Shown in pieces: positions 23,430 to 36,521 of a stretch of 64,000 nt of DNA. Source of the DNA: Pampus argenteus (lineage: Eukaryota > Chordata > Actinopteri > Scombriformes > Stromateidae). A model generated the notes under the pieces. That model made no database searches. It saw nothing but the letters and a program-made list of their open reading frames with translations, and was not told where the DNA came from. Position numbers and translations under genes: made by a program. The DNA lies in NCBI GenBank assembly GCA_036937835.1, contig CM072875.1, forward strand, positions 13,467,001-13,531,000, read 5' to 3'. How positions within the stretch are numbered: the stretch's first letter is position 1; every line of letters begins with the position of its first letter.

Positions 23430-23897
23430 TGTCCCTGCACCCCCATCACCAAGACAAACTCTCCTTCATCACACTGACACATGCAAAGTCTACACTAACA
23501 GTCAATGTTCATGCTATAACTAGTAGAGAAGCAGGCAGAACTAAACCAATCCAAACTAAACTAAAAAAGATGCACGCCACCGATCCCTCCTTTCTCCTCA
23601 GTTGTGCTCTGCTTAGTGTGATTACATCTAAGCTGCCAGTTTTCAAGACATCCTTTGCTCTGTATAGGCTCTGCGTCTGGTTCCTCTAGTTGTTTTGATT
23701 TGTGTCTGTTTTGACATGGAGGAAGAGGGGAGGTTTCTGAGTGAAGGCTTTGAAGAGAGCCAGATTCGGAAGAGTCTGAAGAAGGTTGTCTCTGAGGGGT
23801 CAGGGGCATCTTTAAAAGGAAATAGGAAAAAAAAAAAAAAGGGAGGAGGAGGAGGAAGGGTTGAAAATGAAGTCGAGCTGATAGAAATGAGACTCAT

Positions 23898-26800
23898 TCA
23901 CTTCTGTGTAAGATATGCTCCAATGGTGAGGCTCGCCGCTCCGAGTGCAGCCAGACCGAAGACTGTCTTGATGGAGGGCCAGGAGCTACTGAAGACTGAG
24001 TCCCTCTGTCTGTCATACAGCTCCACAAAGGCATCCTAGGAGAGATACGAGAAGAGACAGACGCAGTTAAATACGTTGTTGTCAAAGAATATGTGTTTAT
24101 TTTTCAACAGACAACTCAAACAGGAGTAGAAGTGCATTTGTCAGGGACTATTTTCAGTAGCAGATCAATACACATTTGGTGTGCAAGTGGGCTGTAAACA
24201 TAGTTACTCAATTCTAATTTATGTGGGATTGAGTAACTAGTGTGCAACAATCTAGTGCAACAATGTGGCTCATTGATGTTTTTTAATAGCATATGGAAAA
24301 CAATGGAGCTCTATGGTCTATATATCTACTGTATATCTACCTTTACACATGTAATATTTTGGTGTTGTTTTCTTAATGAGCTGTGTTGTAGATATAGATT
24401 TAGATATAGATAGATTTATAGATTTTAGTCTGGAGAAACAGTGGTTAATCTTTGATAATCCAAAAAAAAAAATTGGAAAAACTGAAAGCAGTTTGCCAAA
24501 ACGCTGATCTTCATCTGTTCAAGTATATTCCTCTGAGTTATGAGTGTGCAGCTTTTCTCATTTAATTTATGAAGTTTCGTAATAAGTATCTCAACTGAAA
24601 ACTCGCAGAGAAGTCAGTAAATTGTCCAGAGGAACCTGTTTCTGAATTCTTCTTGTTTCTTACAACACTGTGAACAACACGTATAGAGTTCCATTGACCT
24701 CCATTATATTCGAGGCAAGAGTGAACGGACCCTTTATGACGTAAATCACCAAATATGGGTGGAAATAGAGTGCTATTACACCCATGCTGCAGGCAGATCC
24801 ATTACTGTTTATCGCCTTTCACACCGTCCCACACACACACACACACACACAACCTCACACGACCCCCTCTAAAAAGCATCAGCAGGATTTTTAGCATTAG
24901 GATGTGCTCTGCAGCACTTGAGTATCAATATATAATAATAATGTTACACACAAGCTCGGAGGATGTTCTGCTTCCTGCTGCTCGTTTGAGTTTTAAACTG
25001 AGGTCTGTTACAAAGGTCTGTTGAGAAAATACTGCGGCTGTGTGTCTAAGATGAGGAAATACAGACATCTGCTTACAGGCAGTGACAGCAGGAACAGCTG
25101 GACAGGAAGTCATGGTGCTAAGGCTCCCCCCCCCCCCCCACACACACACGCAGTAGATTACCAACAAGAGATTTAAGTGAGGATATATCAACAGTTTCCT
25201 ATTGAATATCAGCTCTTTTGTTACGAAGCTAACACATTAGTAGCAGCATTAATAAGCGGTGCATTTGAGGTCCTTTTGAAGACAACGGTTTTTTTAGCTG
25301 TAACTCGATCTATCTGTGAACAATGATGAATTGTTTAATTCACTACAACATTACTGTGTCAGTTCCCACTGGGATCTATTATAATTCTATTTTATTTCTG
25401 TCTCGATTTAACTCGTTTTACCTACAGTAATTATGTTTTCAAACTGGAATACACATGTTTTATTCGACCTTGACTTCGACTAGGAGGAGGAAAAACTGGG
25501 ACATGAAGCGTCACATTTTTTTTTTATAATGCAGCTTCCATTTATCAAGCAAAAGCTCAAAAAAGGAGATATCCATTCAGAAGTGCTGTGGAGAGACGAA
25601 AGTATTTCCTGTTTCCTTCCTGACCTGCGGCATTCCTGCGGGCTGGCCAGTCGGTGACACAGAGGAGGAAGGATCAGCAGTTTCCTCCCAGTTTAGGCCC
25701 CTCTGGTGTCAACACACACTCTCAGATCAGTCAGCAATATCTTTAACCACATGGCATTTCCTTTGTTACAGAGAACTTCGTTACACCCTGAAGATATAGG
25801 TATTAATTAAAGAACACGCTCTTTAGTCAGACCTCCAGCTGAGGGAAATGTGTTGATTGGCAAAAAAAACCCTGCCTTTTTTTTCATACTTTTACTACAG
25901 GAATGTAACATTTTGCTGAGGTAACAATGCAGACCAGCCACTGGGTCTGATAGGAAGTGCACGTGACTGACCGCTACTGTAGCAAGGCTCAACAAACTCA
26001 TGATGTGTGTCCTCGATACGCCCCAGACAGTCGCCATAGATTATCATCTATTTAAGTCTGAAACAAAAGCGGGCCAATTACGGCAAGAGGTTCATATGAG
26101 CAATGATGGATGTTTCAAAGAATCCCACAAGGGCATGGACAGTAATAACTCTAGACTGACTCTGGGGAGAGCTGGGAAGTAGAGATAGAGGAGGAGGAGA
26201 AGAAGAAGAGGGAGGGAGGGAGGGTGTCAGGTGGATATCATGAGACTGAGGCATGCTCCACTTCAGCTCCTGGAACTTTTTCACCCACACGTTAGCAAAG
26301 CAGCGCAGCCACAAACATGTGAGTAGTGTGAAAAACAAACCTTGGCACTTTCTATTTCTTCCCCTCCTTTCCTTCCGTTCTCTTCTCTCTCTCTCCATTA
26401 GAATTGACTGCATTTATGAAAACCAGAGCATTAAAAAAATAATAATAATAGGGAGCTGGCAGAGGAAGGCAAAAAAAATAAGAAAGAAAAGGGACAGGAA
26501 AGGACAAAACATCAGCATTTATCACATTAACAAAAGACTCCATAATCCTCGAAAACTCATCTCTGCCCCGCAGCAAACCATCTGCCGTTGACAGCAGGTG
26601 TGCATCTGGGAAATAAAGTCTGGTTGGAAGCTCTTTACAGTGTTCTTTTTTTTTGGATCGATGCCTCTTAAAAAGGTCACAGCAGTCCTACAGAAGCCAG
26701 GGATCCAATAGGGAAAAAGCTTAGCCAGGTTTACACACTCCCTTCCCATCGTTTTTACTGCACATAGTGAAACCCTTGGAGAGAGACACACACACACACA

Positions 26801-29800
26801 CATACAAAGCCATTGAGTGGCAACTTGCTGCCCAAGTGTCATGGTTACCCGGGCTGGAAGCATCACACATGATTTGCTTTTCCCACCAGCGGGAGAGAGC
26901 CTGCGCTCGACCTCTGATTTGTTTTTCACATGATTTTAGACCTCTGGGTTTTTGCTCTGTGTCTTTCTCATGAACACAAAGAGTTTTACACTGTTGTCTT
27001 TCCTCCAAATGGCCTTACACAATCTTAAGGGCAACAGGAAATACCAAACGTTAGCCAGATCGTTTGGGTATGCCCCCCCCCCCTCACCAAATTTTTGCCT
27101 TGTGTGGAAGATAATGAGTCATCTTCTGCACTTGGCTAGCTCTGATAAAACCCCAAAGCAGTGCTTTGCCAAAACAGAGAAATGATTAGGCAGTTATCTC
27201 TGTTTTGGAACATTTCTGTGGGTAATTGCGGGCAGACAGACTGAGAGAAAGGGATGTGGGTTAAAGTTCAACTTGTAATTAAAGTGCCTGTTGTGGCTTC
27301 GCTGCTATATTCACCTCTGAACCGAGCTTCTCCCCATGCTCTGTTTATTACTTAAGCATTTACATACTAGCATACTTATAATAATGCATACACTGCCGCT
27401 GCTGTCTTTGATTTTCTAATGAGGTTCTCACAGATTTCTCCTCAGCTAATTAAAGTCAAACAAACTTCCCATTTCAGGAGCCAAGGGGGGAGTAATGGGA
27501 GATGAGAAAAATGCAAGGAAGGCATTAATATATTTTAATCAAGACGTACACTTATCTCTTTCTTTCTCTTTGTTAAAAATATACACCAAAAAAAAAAACA
27601 CCACACCACTCCAGACACAATAGGTCTGGCAGCAAGGTCAGGTTTGATCGAGTCTCTGGAGTGTCAACCATCGACTGGCAAAAATGAGATGACGGAGGAG
27701 TTTGTTGCAATACTCATTACCTGGTGAATCCCCCTGAGTCAGCGCCGCCAAACAGCTTGGAGCTGAGGACACCGAGCCCTTCACTGTGCCGTGACAATAC
27801 TGCAATACTTGGAAACGACACCCTCGTAGCCAAATGATGCCAATCAGGGTGGAAAGCTGTATAAATCCTGCACATATGGCAAGTTAATACACAAGCTTTC
27901 AGTGGAATATATCAAGGTGCTAGAGGTGATTTGCATAAGAAACGTATCCACATAGAACAATTAATCAATTAGTGGTTCAACAAAAAAAATGACACATTAG
28001 AATCTATTTTTACTATTTTATAGATTGATTGATTCATAGAGATAATTAATCTTGAAAATGAATGAATGAAAATAATCATTAAATTCAGCCTCATTTCAAA
28101 CTATGATGGTTTATCTTTAACACCGAATATAAGATACAATATGTGACAACATAATGCATATTTCATGACTGAAGAAGCAGGGAGAAGAAAAATATCTACA
28201 TTTAAAAGCTACATGAGAGAGATGAATACAAATCCAAACTAAACCAGGATTTCCTCATGGCATTTATCTTTAGAATAACTTTTTTTTTAGAATAACACAG
28301 CTGTTCAATACTCAACTTTTAAACTGGCCAAACAGTATTTTAACTGTTTTATTGGTCTGTCTGATAAAAAAAAAAAAAAAACAGATTAAAAAAGGATGAT
28401 CATGAGTTGAAACAAAGGTGATAGGAAAACCTTTGTAATTTTGTTTGAAGACTCAGGTTTCATACCTGGCAACAGTCATTACATTGTACTCCACCGTAAA
28501 AGGAGAACCAATTTCGATGTTGGATGCTACCCTAAAGGCTCATAAATATTCTAATTCGCGTCAGCAGCACCGGCAGCGTTCGTGTGTTTACAAAACAGTT
28601 TGCCCCCCCCCCCCCCCCCCCATGGGAGTGAACCCGCTCCACTGGAACGTGAAATGTGATCGCCAGTACATCACCCACACAATACTCATGACACTCTGCT
28701 TTTTTTTTTTTTTTTTTTTTTTTATTGTCTCCATTATTCATTGTCTAAACCGACAGATTAATGAGAACTGTAACTTTACACATGAGACTTTGGTTTCTTT
28801 GGAGATGAATAACGCTTCGGTGAACCTGGTTTCATCCCATTACGGGGGCATGAGAGGAGAACCGCTGGAGTTAAAGCATCCAATTTTTTTGTGCAGCAGT
28901 GTCTAGTTTTTCTGGGTTATTTTTTAAGGGAGAGTACACATAGATTTTGAGCTGAAAAACATTTGCAGGCTGTTTATTCTTGTTGAGCCCATTGATTTGT
29001 ATTGAACAGCTTTGATCCAACATGAAATGGTAAGACTGGGTGACCTTGGCTCAGAGTGAGGTGAGCTCAAGTGGATGGATGCAGACTGTGTTTGCTCTCC
29101 TGTCACCTGCCCTCCCACCTCCTTTCCTCCTGCTCTTGTGGTTTATCAGCACCTCCGCACACCTTCCTGAAGCACGGAGTTTTATCATTTTACAATCAGC
29201 CGCTTCAGCATGCAGAGCAAAGAGACATCAAAGTGAAGGGATGGCAGGCTTTTCTCTCACAATGAATCAGACGACATCCACAGCCCAGTCAAAACCTCTC
29301 TTTCATTCTTTAAAACAAAACCACTCCTGTGATTTTGACCTTGAATCCTATTTCATTCTTTACAAAGACAAAACATACATCGCCAAATCATAGGACACAA
29401 TAACTCCCTCAAATAGACACACAATGCAACTAAAAAGAGGATGTCGGCACTGAGCCCATCTGGCCCTCAGCGGAAGAGGAAGTGACAGAGTCGAGCCGGA
29501 CGGAGCGGCATGACTGCTGTGCTGCTATAAATACCGAGAGCCTTCATCTCAGCTCCTGGTTCAGAGCTGACCGGTTCAGAGCTGCCCAATCTAATAAAAC
29601 AACTTGCATCAGTGCTACTAGACCCCTTTTTAAAAGGCCACCGATGACGCGCAAAAGCACAAGAGAGAATAGAAACGAGGCCACTGAGTCATCATCCACA
29701 CTTGCGGAGGCTCGTGTGTTTGGAGTGCATTAAACCTGGATGAGTGGCTTTCCAGTAAAGACAGGATGTCTACCACTTGGGTGTCTAATAGCTCTTCCTG

Positions 29801-32800
29801 GTGACGTGTTTGCGGCTTTAAAAATTCCATGTAAGCAGTGTGAAAGCCAATAAACGGAGATAACTGTGTAAAATGCTCCATTCCTAGGCTGCTTTAATTT
29901 GATTGGTACTCAGGAATGCAAGGGCACACAAAGTAGTATCTGTGGCATTGAAAACATGTATTCAGTGGACAAAGAGGCAATGCAATGCTTCACCCTGCAG
30001 TTAATGATTAGACATTGAGGTAAATCTTTCACATGCCAAACTGCTCTATCAGCTTTAAATCAGCATTGGATTGCTGTGTACAAGAAGAACCAGAGCACCA
30101 CTTATTTTGGCAAAACAAGGCTGAGTCTGATTTGCCCAGATAGAAACCTGTGATAGAGACCGTGGGAACCAGCAGACTCCCAAGTGGCCTGTTGCTCCTC
30201 ATGTTATAAACAGAGCCCATGGGAGAGGCTCATTTCCTGTGACAGGGGCGGCATGCCACCTCAAGCCTTAAAAGTCATATCCACTGACCCATTAAGACCT
30301 CAAGACCACACAACCACCATCTCAACAAGCAACTCCAGCGGAGCTGAAAATAGACCGAGTGAGCGGAAGCCAAAGAGGACTACTGTATAAGGAGCAATGA
30401 ATAAGATGTGTGGGAACGCCATCTGCATCAGGCTTCGCATTCAATATAGTGTGGCGCTTATTGTTCTGAACTTAACCGAGAAATTAAGTCATTTGGTTTT
30501 GGATTTTTTTCAATTGTTGTGGTTGTGTGCTTCGCAACAAAGCTTTTTTGTTTCAAAGTCCTGATGTAAGAGAATTACACAATCCTGGTGTGAAAAGGGC
30601 CTTTTCAGGCAGGAGTGACTGGCTACTTATTTGTAAAAGAACTCAATAGCTAAGTGAGTATTAAGTCACTTCCTGTGCCAGACGCTGCAGCGATGACATC
30701 ACTGTCTGGTTTGAGACTATAGCTTCTCTGTGGTAGAGCCAAGTATGGGTAAATCACAGAGTCTGTGTTGGTAACTAGGGAAAGAGTAAAGGCAAGCCAA
30801 ACATGTAGTCATTTTAATACCATGGAGAAAGGGAGGGGGAGCAGCAGGGGAGAGCTACAGTTGGTTAGACACTGTAACTAAGAGATTTATATTTGTTTTC
30901 AACCATTAACTGACTCCTAAATCTTTGCCCCAAGTCCAGGAAAAAAGGCAAATTTAGTGTTCACAAAAAGCAGGAATGTAAATTTTTTCCTTTGATGATT
31001 TTTGAATTTGTTCCTGTAATGTATTCATCATTGCCAAACAAGCAGAGTGTAATAACATCTAATAGAGAATTAAACATGTCAGCAGAAGAGAAAGTAGTGG
31101 AACATCAAAAGCAAGACGCCCAGTGCCTCGCGTAATCTCCTCTTTCATCCAGGAGACGTCTTGTAAAGCTGGCCGCTAAATGAAAGCTTGTCAGTTTTGG
31201 CAACAAGACATTGAAGCAGTTTACGTGATTGGAGTATACAGGGCCAGGTTTCAGGCTTGTTCTCCATGTACCCATGTAAATGAGAGAGAGGCTACAGTCT
31301 GGGAATGCTGCAAGCAAAGCAAGGCACAGCACAGCAAGCAGATTTGAGGATCTCAGATGTCCCATAATGTCAGAGAAAACAATAATCTGTGGCGCAGCTC
31401 CCTTAGGAACACCTTTTGAAGTGGGGAGACGAGAAGCTGGCACGCTCTCAAAAAAAAAAATCAAAAAAAAAAAAAAATCCACAAAGTCATAATAAAAGAA
31501 GTCCTCATTGACTGTTGTGATATTTGCATTAGGGAATTAAAAAGAGAATATGTCATGTGGGAAAGCAAAGCAAAACTCAATATGGGAAGGAAAACAGCTT
31601 TCGCACAGGCTGAAGACTGAAACTGTGCAATGCATGACAAAACTTCTCCATCCTGCATGAAGCATGAGGTCATTTTGAAACAGGGGGGAAGGGGAAGTAA
31701 TAATTATTCTTACACAATTCAACTTCCGACTGAGATATGTAATCATATAACCCACAACCCATTTTTATGTCTTATTGTCAGCGCAAATCTCAAAATGAAA
31801 CCAGACATTCTGTGCAGAGAAAACTTTTTCTTCTACCCCCGTCGCCTTTCTCGTTTCAAGGCTTGGGAATACTGGGGAAAAGTTCAGTGACCTCTCTTAG
31901 GCAACCAGCTGATTTTCATCCAGGCTGGGGGAGAGGAATGAGAGGAATGCATTGATGTGTGGAAACAAACAACTGCACTGTGTGCTTGAGAAGCCTGATA
32001 TGCGAAGGAATGAACCTTCGAGATAACCAGCAAGGAACACGGCTACAGCAAACACTTGCATTATGTAATAAAATAACTCAATCTAAACACTTCCCAGTGA
32101 TGGGTGAGTGTAATTAAAGCCCATTAAAGTATCCAAGGAGCCGAGGTCCTTGTTTTCTTTACGTTCTTTGCGTTCAATGTGACTCTGAAAGACCTTGGAG
32201 AGAGCTGCGTTGAGCAGCATGTTGTAAAAAGACCAATTGTTTGAACTATCTAAAGCAGGTTGGCTCACTCAGAGCTGTGACCTTCCCTGTCTGTGTGCAG
32301 AAACCAAAGGGAAACAAGCACAGCACACCTGATGAATGATAATAAGTTGCCTATTGTGACAGTGAAGGACTGGTGTGAAAATGTGTGGAAAGCTAATAAG
32401 GCACATGTCAGTTTTATAATAGAAGTAGTTTTTTTTTTGTCATTTTCTCCCTGGAATACTCCATGGAAAATGTCATTAGTGAGTTAAGTAGCCTTGACGC
32501 TGGTGTGTGCTGAAGATTAGGACATAATGCCTCAAACTAAGACTTCATATACAAAACATATGCATATATATACTGCGTGTTGATCTGGGAAAATGTTTAT
32601 TTATTTTGTTGTTGTGCTATGTAATGCTCATGTGGACGTTGCACGAGTACATTCCTCTGCTTTCTAGTCAGCAGATGTATCAGCTGAGAATCAGATGATT
32701 GTTGAGTCAGATGACATAAACAGGCAACTTCATCCATGCTGCTCCATATGTCTACGGGATGGGCCAATCTATGTCTCCCACTTTCTTTTTAACAGCATGA

Positions 32801-34107
32801 ACTCCGTTTAAATCAAAACCATTTGCTGCCTTGGTTTTTCAACCCTGCCGTTGGCCTGTTCATACTTTTTCCATTCTTTTTCAAGCAATTACCTCAAGCA
32901 ATCTCAACCTTTGCTGCAGCCCGTGTAGCAGTCAGGAAGGCTGGATTACCTGTTTATAGCTTTATAAGCCCTCTCTCATTGCCCCTGCGTCTCTCCTCCT
33001 CCTCCTCCTCCTCAACCTTCTCACCCTCACCTTCTGATCAAAGGCACCTTGTGAAGTCCAGCCATTTCATCCAGGAATATATTTTTTCAACCCTGTGTCC
33101 TCCCAGGAGTACAGGAATGTGGACTCACATTAATTCGAATCAAGTAACAGCCTCAATGTCAAGAGGTCTGAGTGCCTGTCCTGATAGATAGGGTGGTATC
33201 AGAAAATGAGCTTGCAGAGTCAGCCCATAATAGGCACTTGATGACAACTGAAGCTCTTTTAATGTTGATATACTGAAAGTCTGTTGATTAAGAAGAGAGA
33301 AAATAGATAGTTATTGGTCTTTTTTTAAAAAAAAAAATATTTTTTTTTAACCACCAAGTGCCATAAAATGTGAAAGATAAATGAAGCACTTTATAGGTCA
33401 ATTTAGGAGAGTTGATTAAACTTCTGGTGGTTAGCTTTGCAGACGTGGTCCTAGTCTAGACATTGAACACTCCTCTATAAAGCAAAATGGCGCCTGACAT
33501 AACTGAATCCAGGCATCATAAAAATATGCTCTGACATAAGTCAAAAGATGGCCGGCTCCTTACAACATACAAAACCTTAAATCATTGCTGTATTGTCAAA
33601 AAACTAAATAAAACACCTGAGAATAAAAGGCATCATTGTCAGTTCTCGTATTTCCAACTCGCCCCGTTTGCTTTGAAGTAGCTGTCATTATTTGAAGTTG
33701 TAATGACAGCCCAACAACCAATTAAAAGCAAGACCATCAGAGTAGAGCCAGTGAAATCGTTGTAATATAATGCTGTGGCAATACTCCAGAGTGATATCCC
33801 TTTCTAAAAAACAGCGGAGGTTATCTGTGAAAGCGATAAAATGTCTGTTCACTGCAGCACGCTGACAGAATTTGGTTGCAGGTATGGGAAGAGTTTCATG
33901 TAAGTAGAGTTTAGCTGATCGCTGCCCTGAAACACTACGCAGCAGCAGCAGCACCACCACCAGCAGCAACGATGGCGATGCTTTTATCTTCTGAACATTA
34001 GGGGTATATCATTTTCTCTGCACCTCAAACTTAATCAGTCACCATGAAAGGTGACTGTCAACAGGGCGGTGCTGTGTGAGCTTTTCCAAGAGTGAGAGCC
34101 CCTGGTT

Positions 34108-34139
<32 letters not shown>

Positions 34140-36483
34140 CAGCTGAAAGACGTGCTAAAACACGGGTCCTCTCTAAGATCTTACCACAGAGATCTTTTAT
34201 CTTTGCCATAAATAAATCACCATACAATCTGACATTTAAAGTCAGCGTTTCACTGCCTTAATTGAGTCCTACGCAGAGATACCAACACAAAAAATTGCTC
34301 AATCGATGCAACATAGTCAAAAGTTGATATCTGAGCGAAGGCTGACCTTACGTAGCGTCCACTGAAACAGATCAGATTTCCTGAGGGCTATTTGCTCTGC
34401 TGCCAAAAATCACATTGTGCAGAGTGTGAGGAAAATTATTTACCCCGGACCTCATTGGACAAGGCAGAGAAATCTATTACCATTATCCGGTAGTAATCAG
34501 TTTTTTGGGAGGGCATGTACTCAGCAAGAGCCAATAATGGCTGCTGTTTGGCCAGTACTGTGGCTAGCTGCACCAGGAAATCCCAGTGGAAATGGTAGTG
34601 GTGTGCCCAAGTGTCTGTGTGTGTGTGTGTGTGTGTGTAGGGGCTGGATGGCACAGTTAACAGGAAGCAAGGCACCCCGAGGCCATCTGCTCCCTGCCAT
34701 GGCTCACATGTCACCCTGTGACAACACAGCATTATTGATTCACACCACCACATCCGCTTCTGTGTGTACACACCGATGTGCCAAAGTAAGTGTGTATGCA
34801 TATGCATGTGAGTGTGTACACAGCCATTTTGTGGACAGCAAATAATTGATTTTCATCAGTATATCCGCTTCTGTGTTTGCCTGCCTATGTGTGCGTATGA
34901 ACTACATAAACCTTAACAGTCAGTTCACCCAAAAGCATATTTTCCCACTTACCCTGTTGGCATTTTTGTAATGTTTTAAAGTTGCACTAATCTACATTTT
35001 TACTTAAACAAAAAAAACACAATTAACTTGTCTTCATAACTTTCCGTCATTGTTGTCATTGCTGAAGCGCCTACTGACCCCTGCCCCCCGTCACATCCCC
35101 ATACTGCCGCTACTGTTCCTGTTTGCATTGCATCCTACATAACCAATGCTCCCAACGAGTTAGGATACACAATGCAGACATCATGCGTACACAAATCTGT
35201 AGTTAAAAGCAGTATATCTGGTTTTACATTCATCAGATTGTCAAAAACATGACACCAAAATGAATGCTAATGATTGTCAGTGAATGCTGGATGTGTAAAT
35301 AGGCAAATGTTTGCTAACATGGTTCTACCAACAGGGGACAATATGTCAATGTCATGTTTAAAGTTTGTTCTGCTGTCCCCCAGGAGGCCAAAAAAAAACT
35401 GTTATTAATGCTTTAAGATCTCTGCTGCTGAGCCTTCTGTCACAATAACAGAGGTTAATTTAATTTTCATTGAAAATTGTGGGTGAGTTGTTATTCTTTG
35501 TGATTTGGGTGAACTGACGCTTTAACAGCTACTATGTAGGTTACACTATGCACGCGACAGCCTTTCTCTGTGAAAAAAGTAATTTAAGAGAAACTCCCAG
35601 CTGTGTCTTCGGCGGTGGCCATTGTTGTGCTTGGAATTAATTGAGAATAAATCTCTTTTTAAAACCCTAATGGGGGTTTTGTCCCAAAAATATCTACAGT
35701 AGCTAGACAATGGGAGGAACCGTTTAACCTTGCCCTATATTGATATGCTGCACAGCTTGCAAGGGTGTGCCCAGTGGCAAAGTCAACTAGTGTCTCAGTT
35801 GGCTCCTCATTATCTAGCTCCCACCATGACAGGAAAGGTGGAAAAACTCTTTTATCTGCCGCCTCAAATGGTTCATTAGGAGTTTTTTTTTTTTTTTTTT
35901 TTCATGGTAGTGGGTTTCTGATATGAACGTGATGATTGCATAGAAGCAAACAGGGTAGGGATTTATGTGTAACATAACAATTAATAGGACCACATTTGGA
36001 GTAGTGACGGTACCACATCTATATTTAGAGGCCTCTCACATGTCCCTGCATTTTTCAAGGATCTGCAACGTTACCTGACACTGAAATCCAGGTCTTAGGT
36101 TATTAGTGTGTTGTTTGTGTGTGTGTGTGTGTGTCTGTTGTGTGTCCGCGTGCATGAGTTTTGGCATATGTATGTGTATGAATGAGAGGTGAGGTTAGAC
36201 AAAAACAGAGGGAGAAGTAGGATGATAAAAAAAAAAAGCAGAGAAAAGCAAAGATGTAATCTTGACTTGAGCACACACAGCCTTTAGGGTTCTACTTGAG
36301 GGACGTGCATTTAGTATCCGAGTTTATCTGCTCCATTTATTATTCATCAGTGTGTATGCTGACTGGGATAGAAGTGCCTTTGAAAAGCTCAGGCACATGC
36401 CCCTCATAAAATAGGAAAAGAGCAGTTTGTGGCGATTACTGATTTGGACAAAATAATAAAAAGGAAACACAGTCATGAATTCA

Positions 36484-36521
<38 letters not shown>

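Larger units (their letters stand above)
21350..23897 (-). other. probable bcl2 3'UTR
   Basis: Downstream of the bcl2 stop on the minus strand. It carries many simple repeats: CA at 21575-21625, T21 at 22043-22063, A runs at 23009-23031 and 23088-23112, and a CAT tract at 23394-23429. Extent depends on which polyadenylation signal is used. Confidence 0.45.

Noticed and set aside
28445..28906. 153-codon plus-strand open frame in the bcl2 intron
   Set aside because: Its length comes from the C19 and T24 homopolymers read as Pro and Phe runs; no splice sites or recognisable domain.
34436..34845. Open frames on both strands around 34.4-34.8 kb
   Set aside because: They run through a GT/CA microsatellite and have no similarity.
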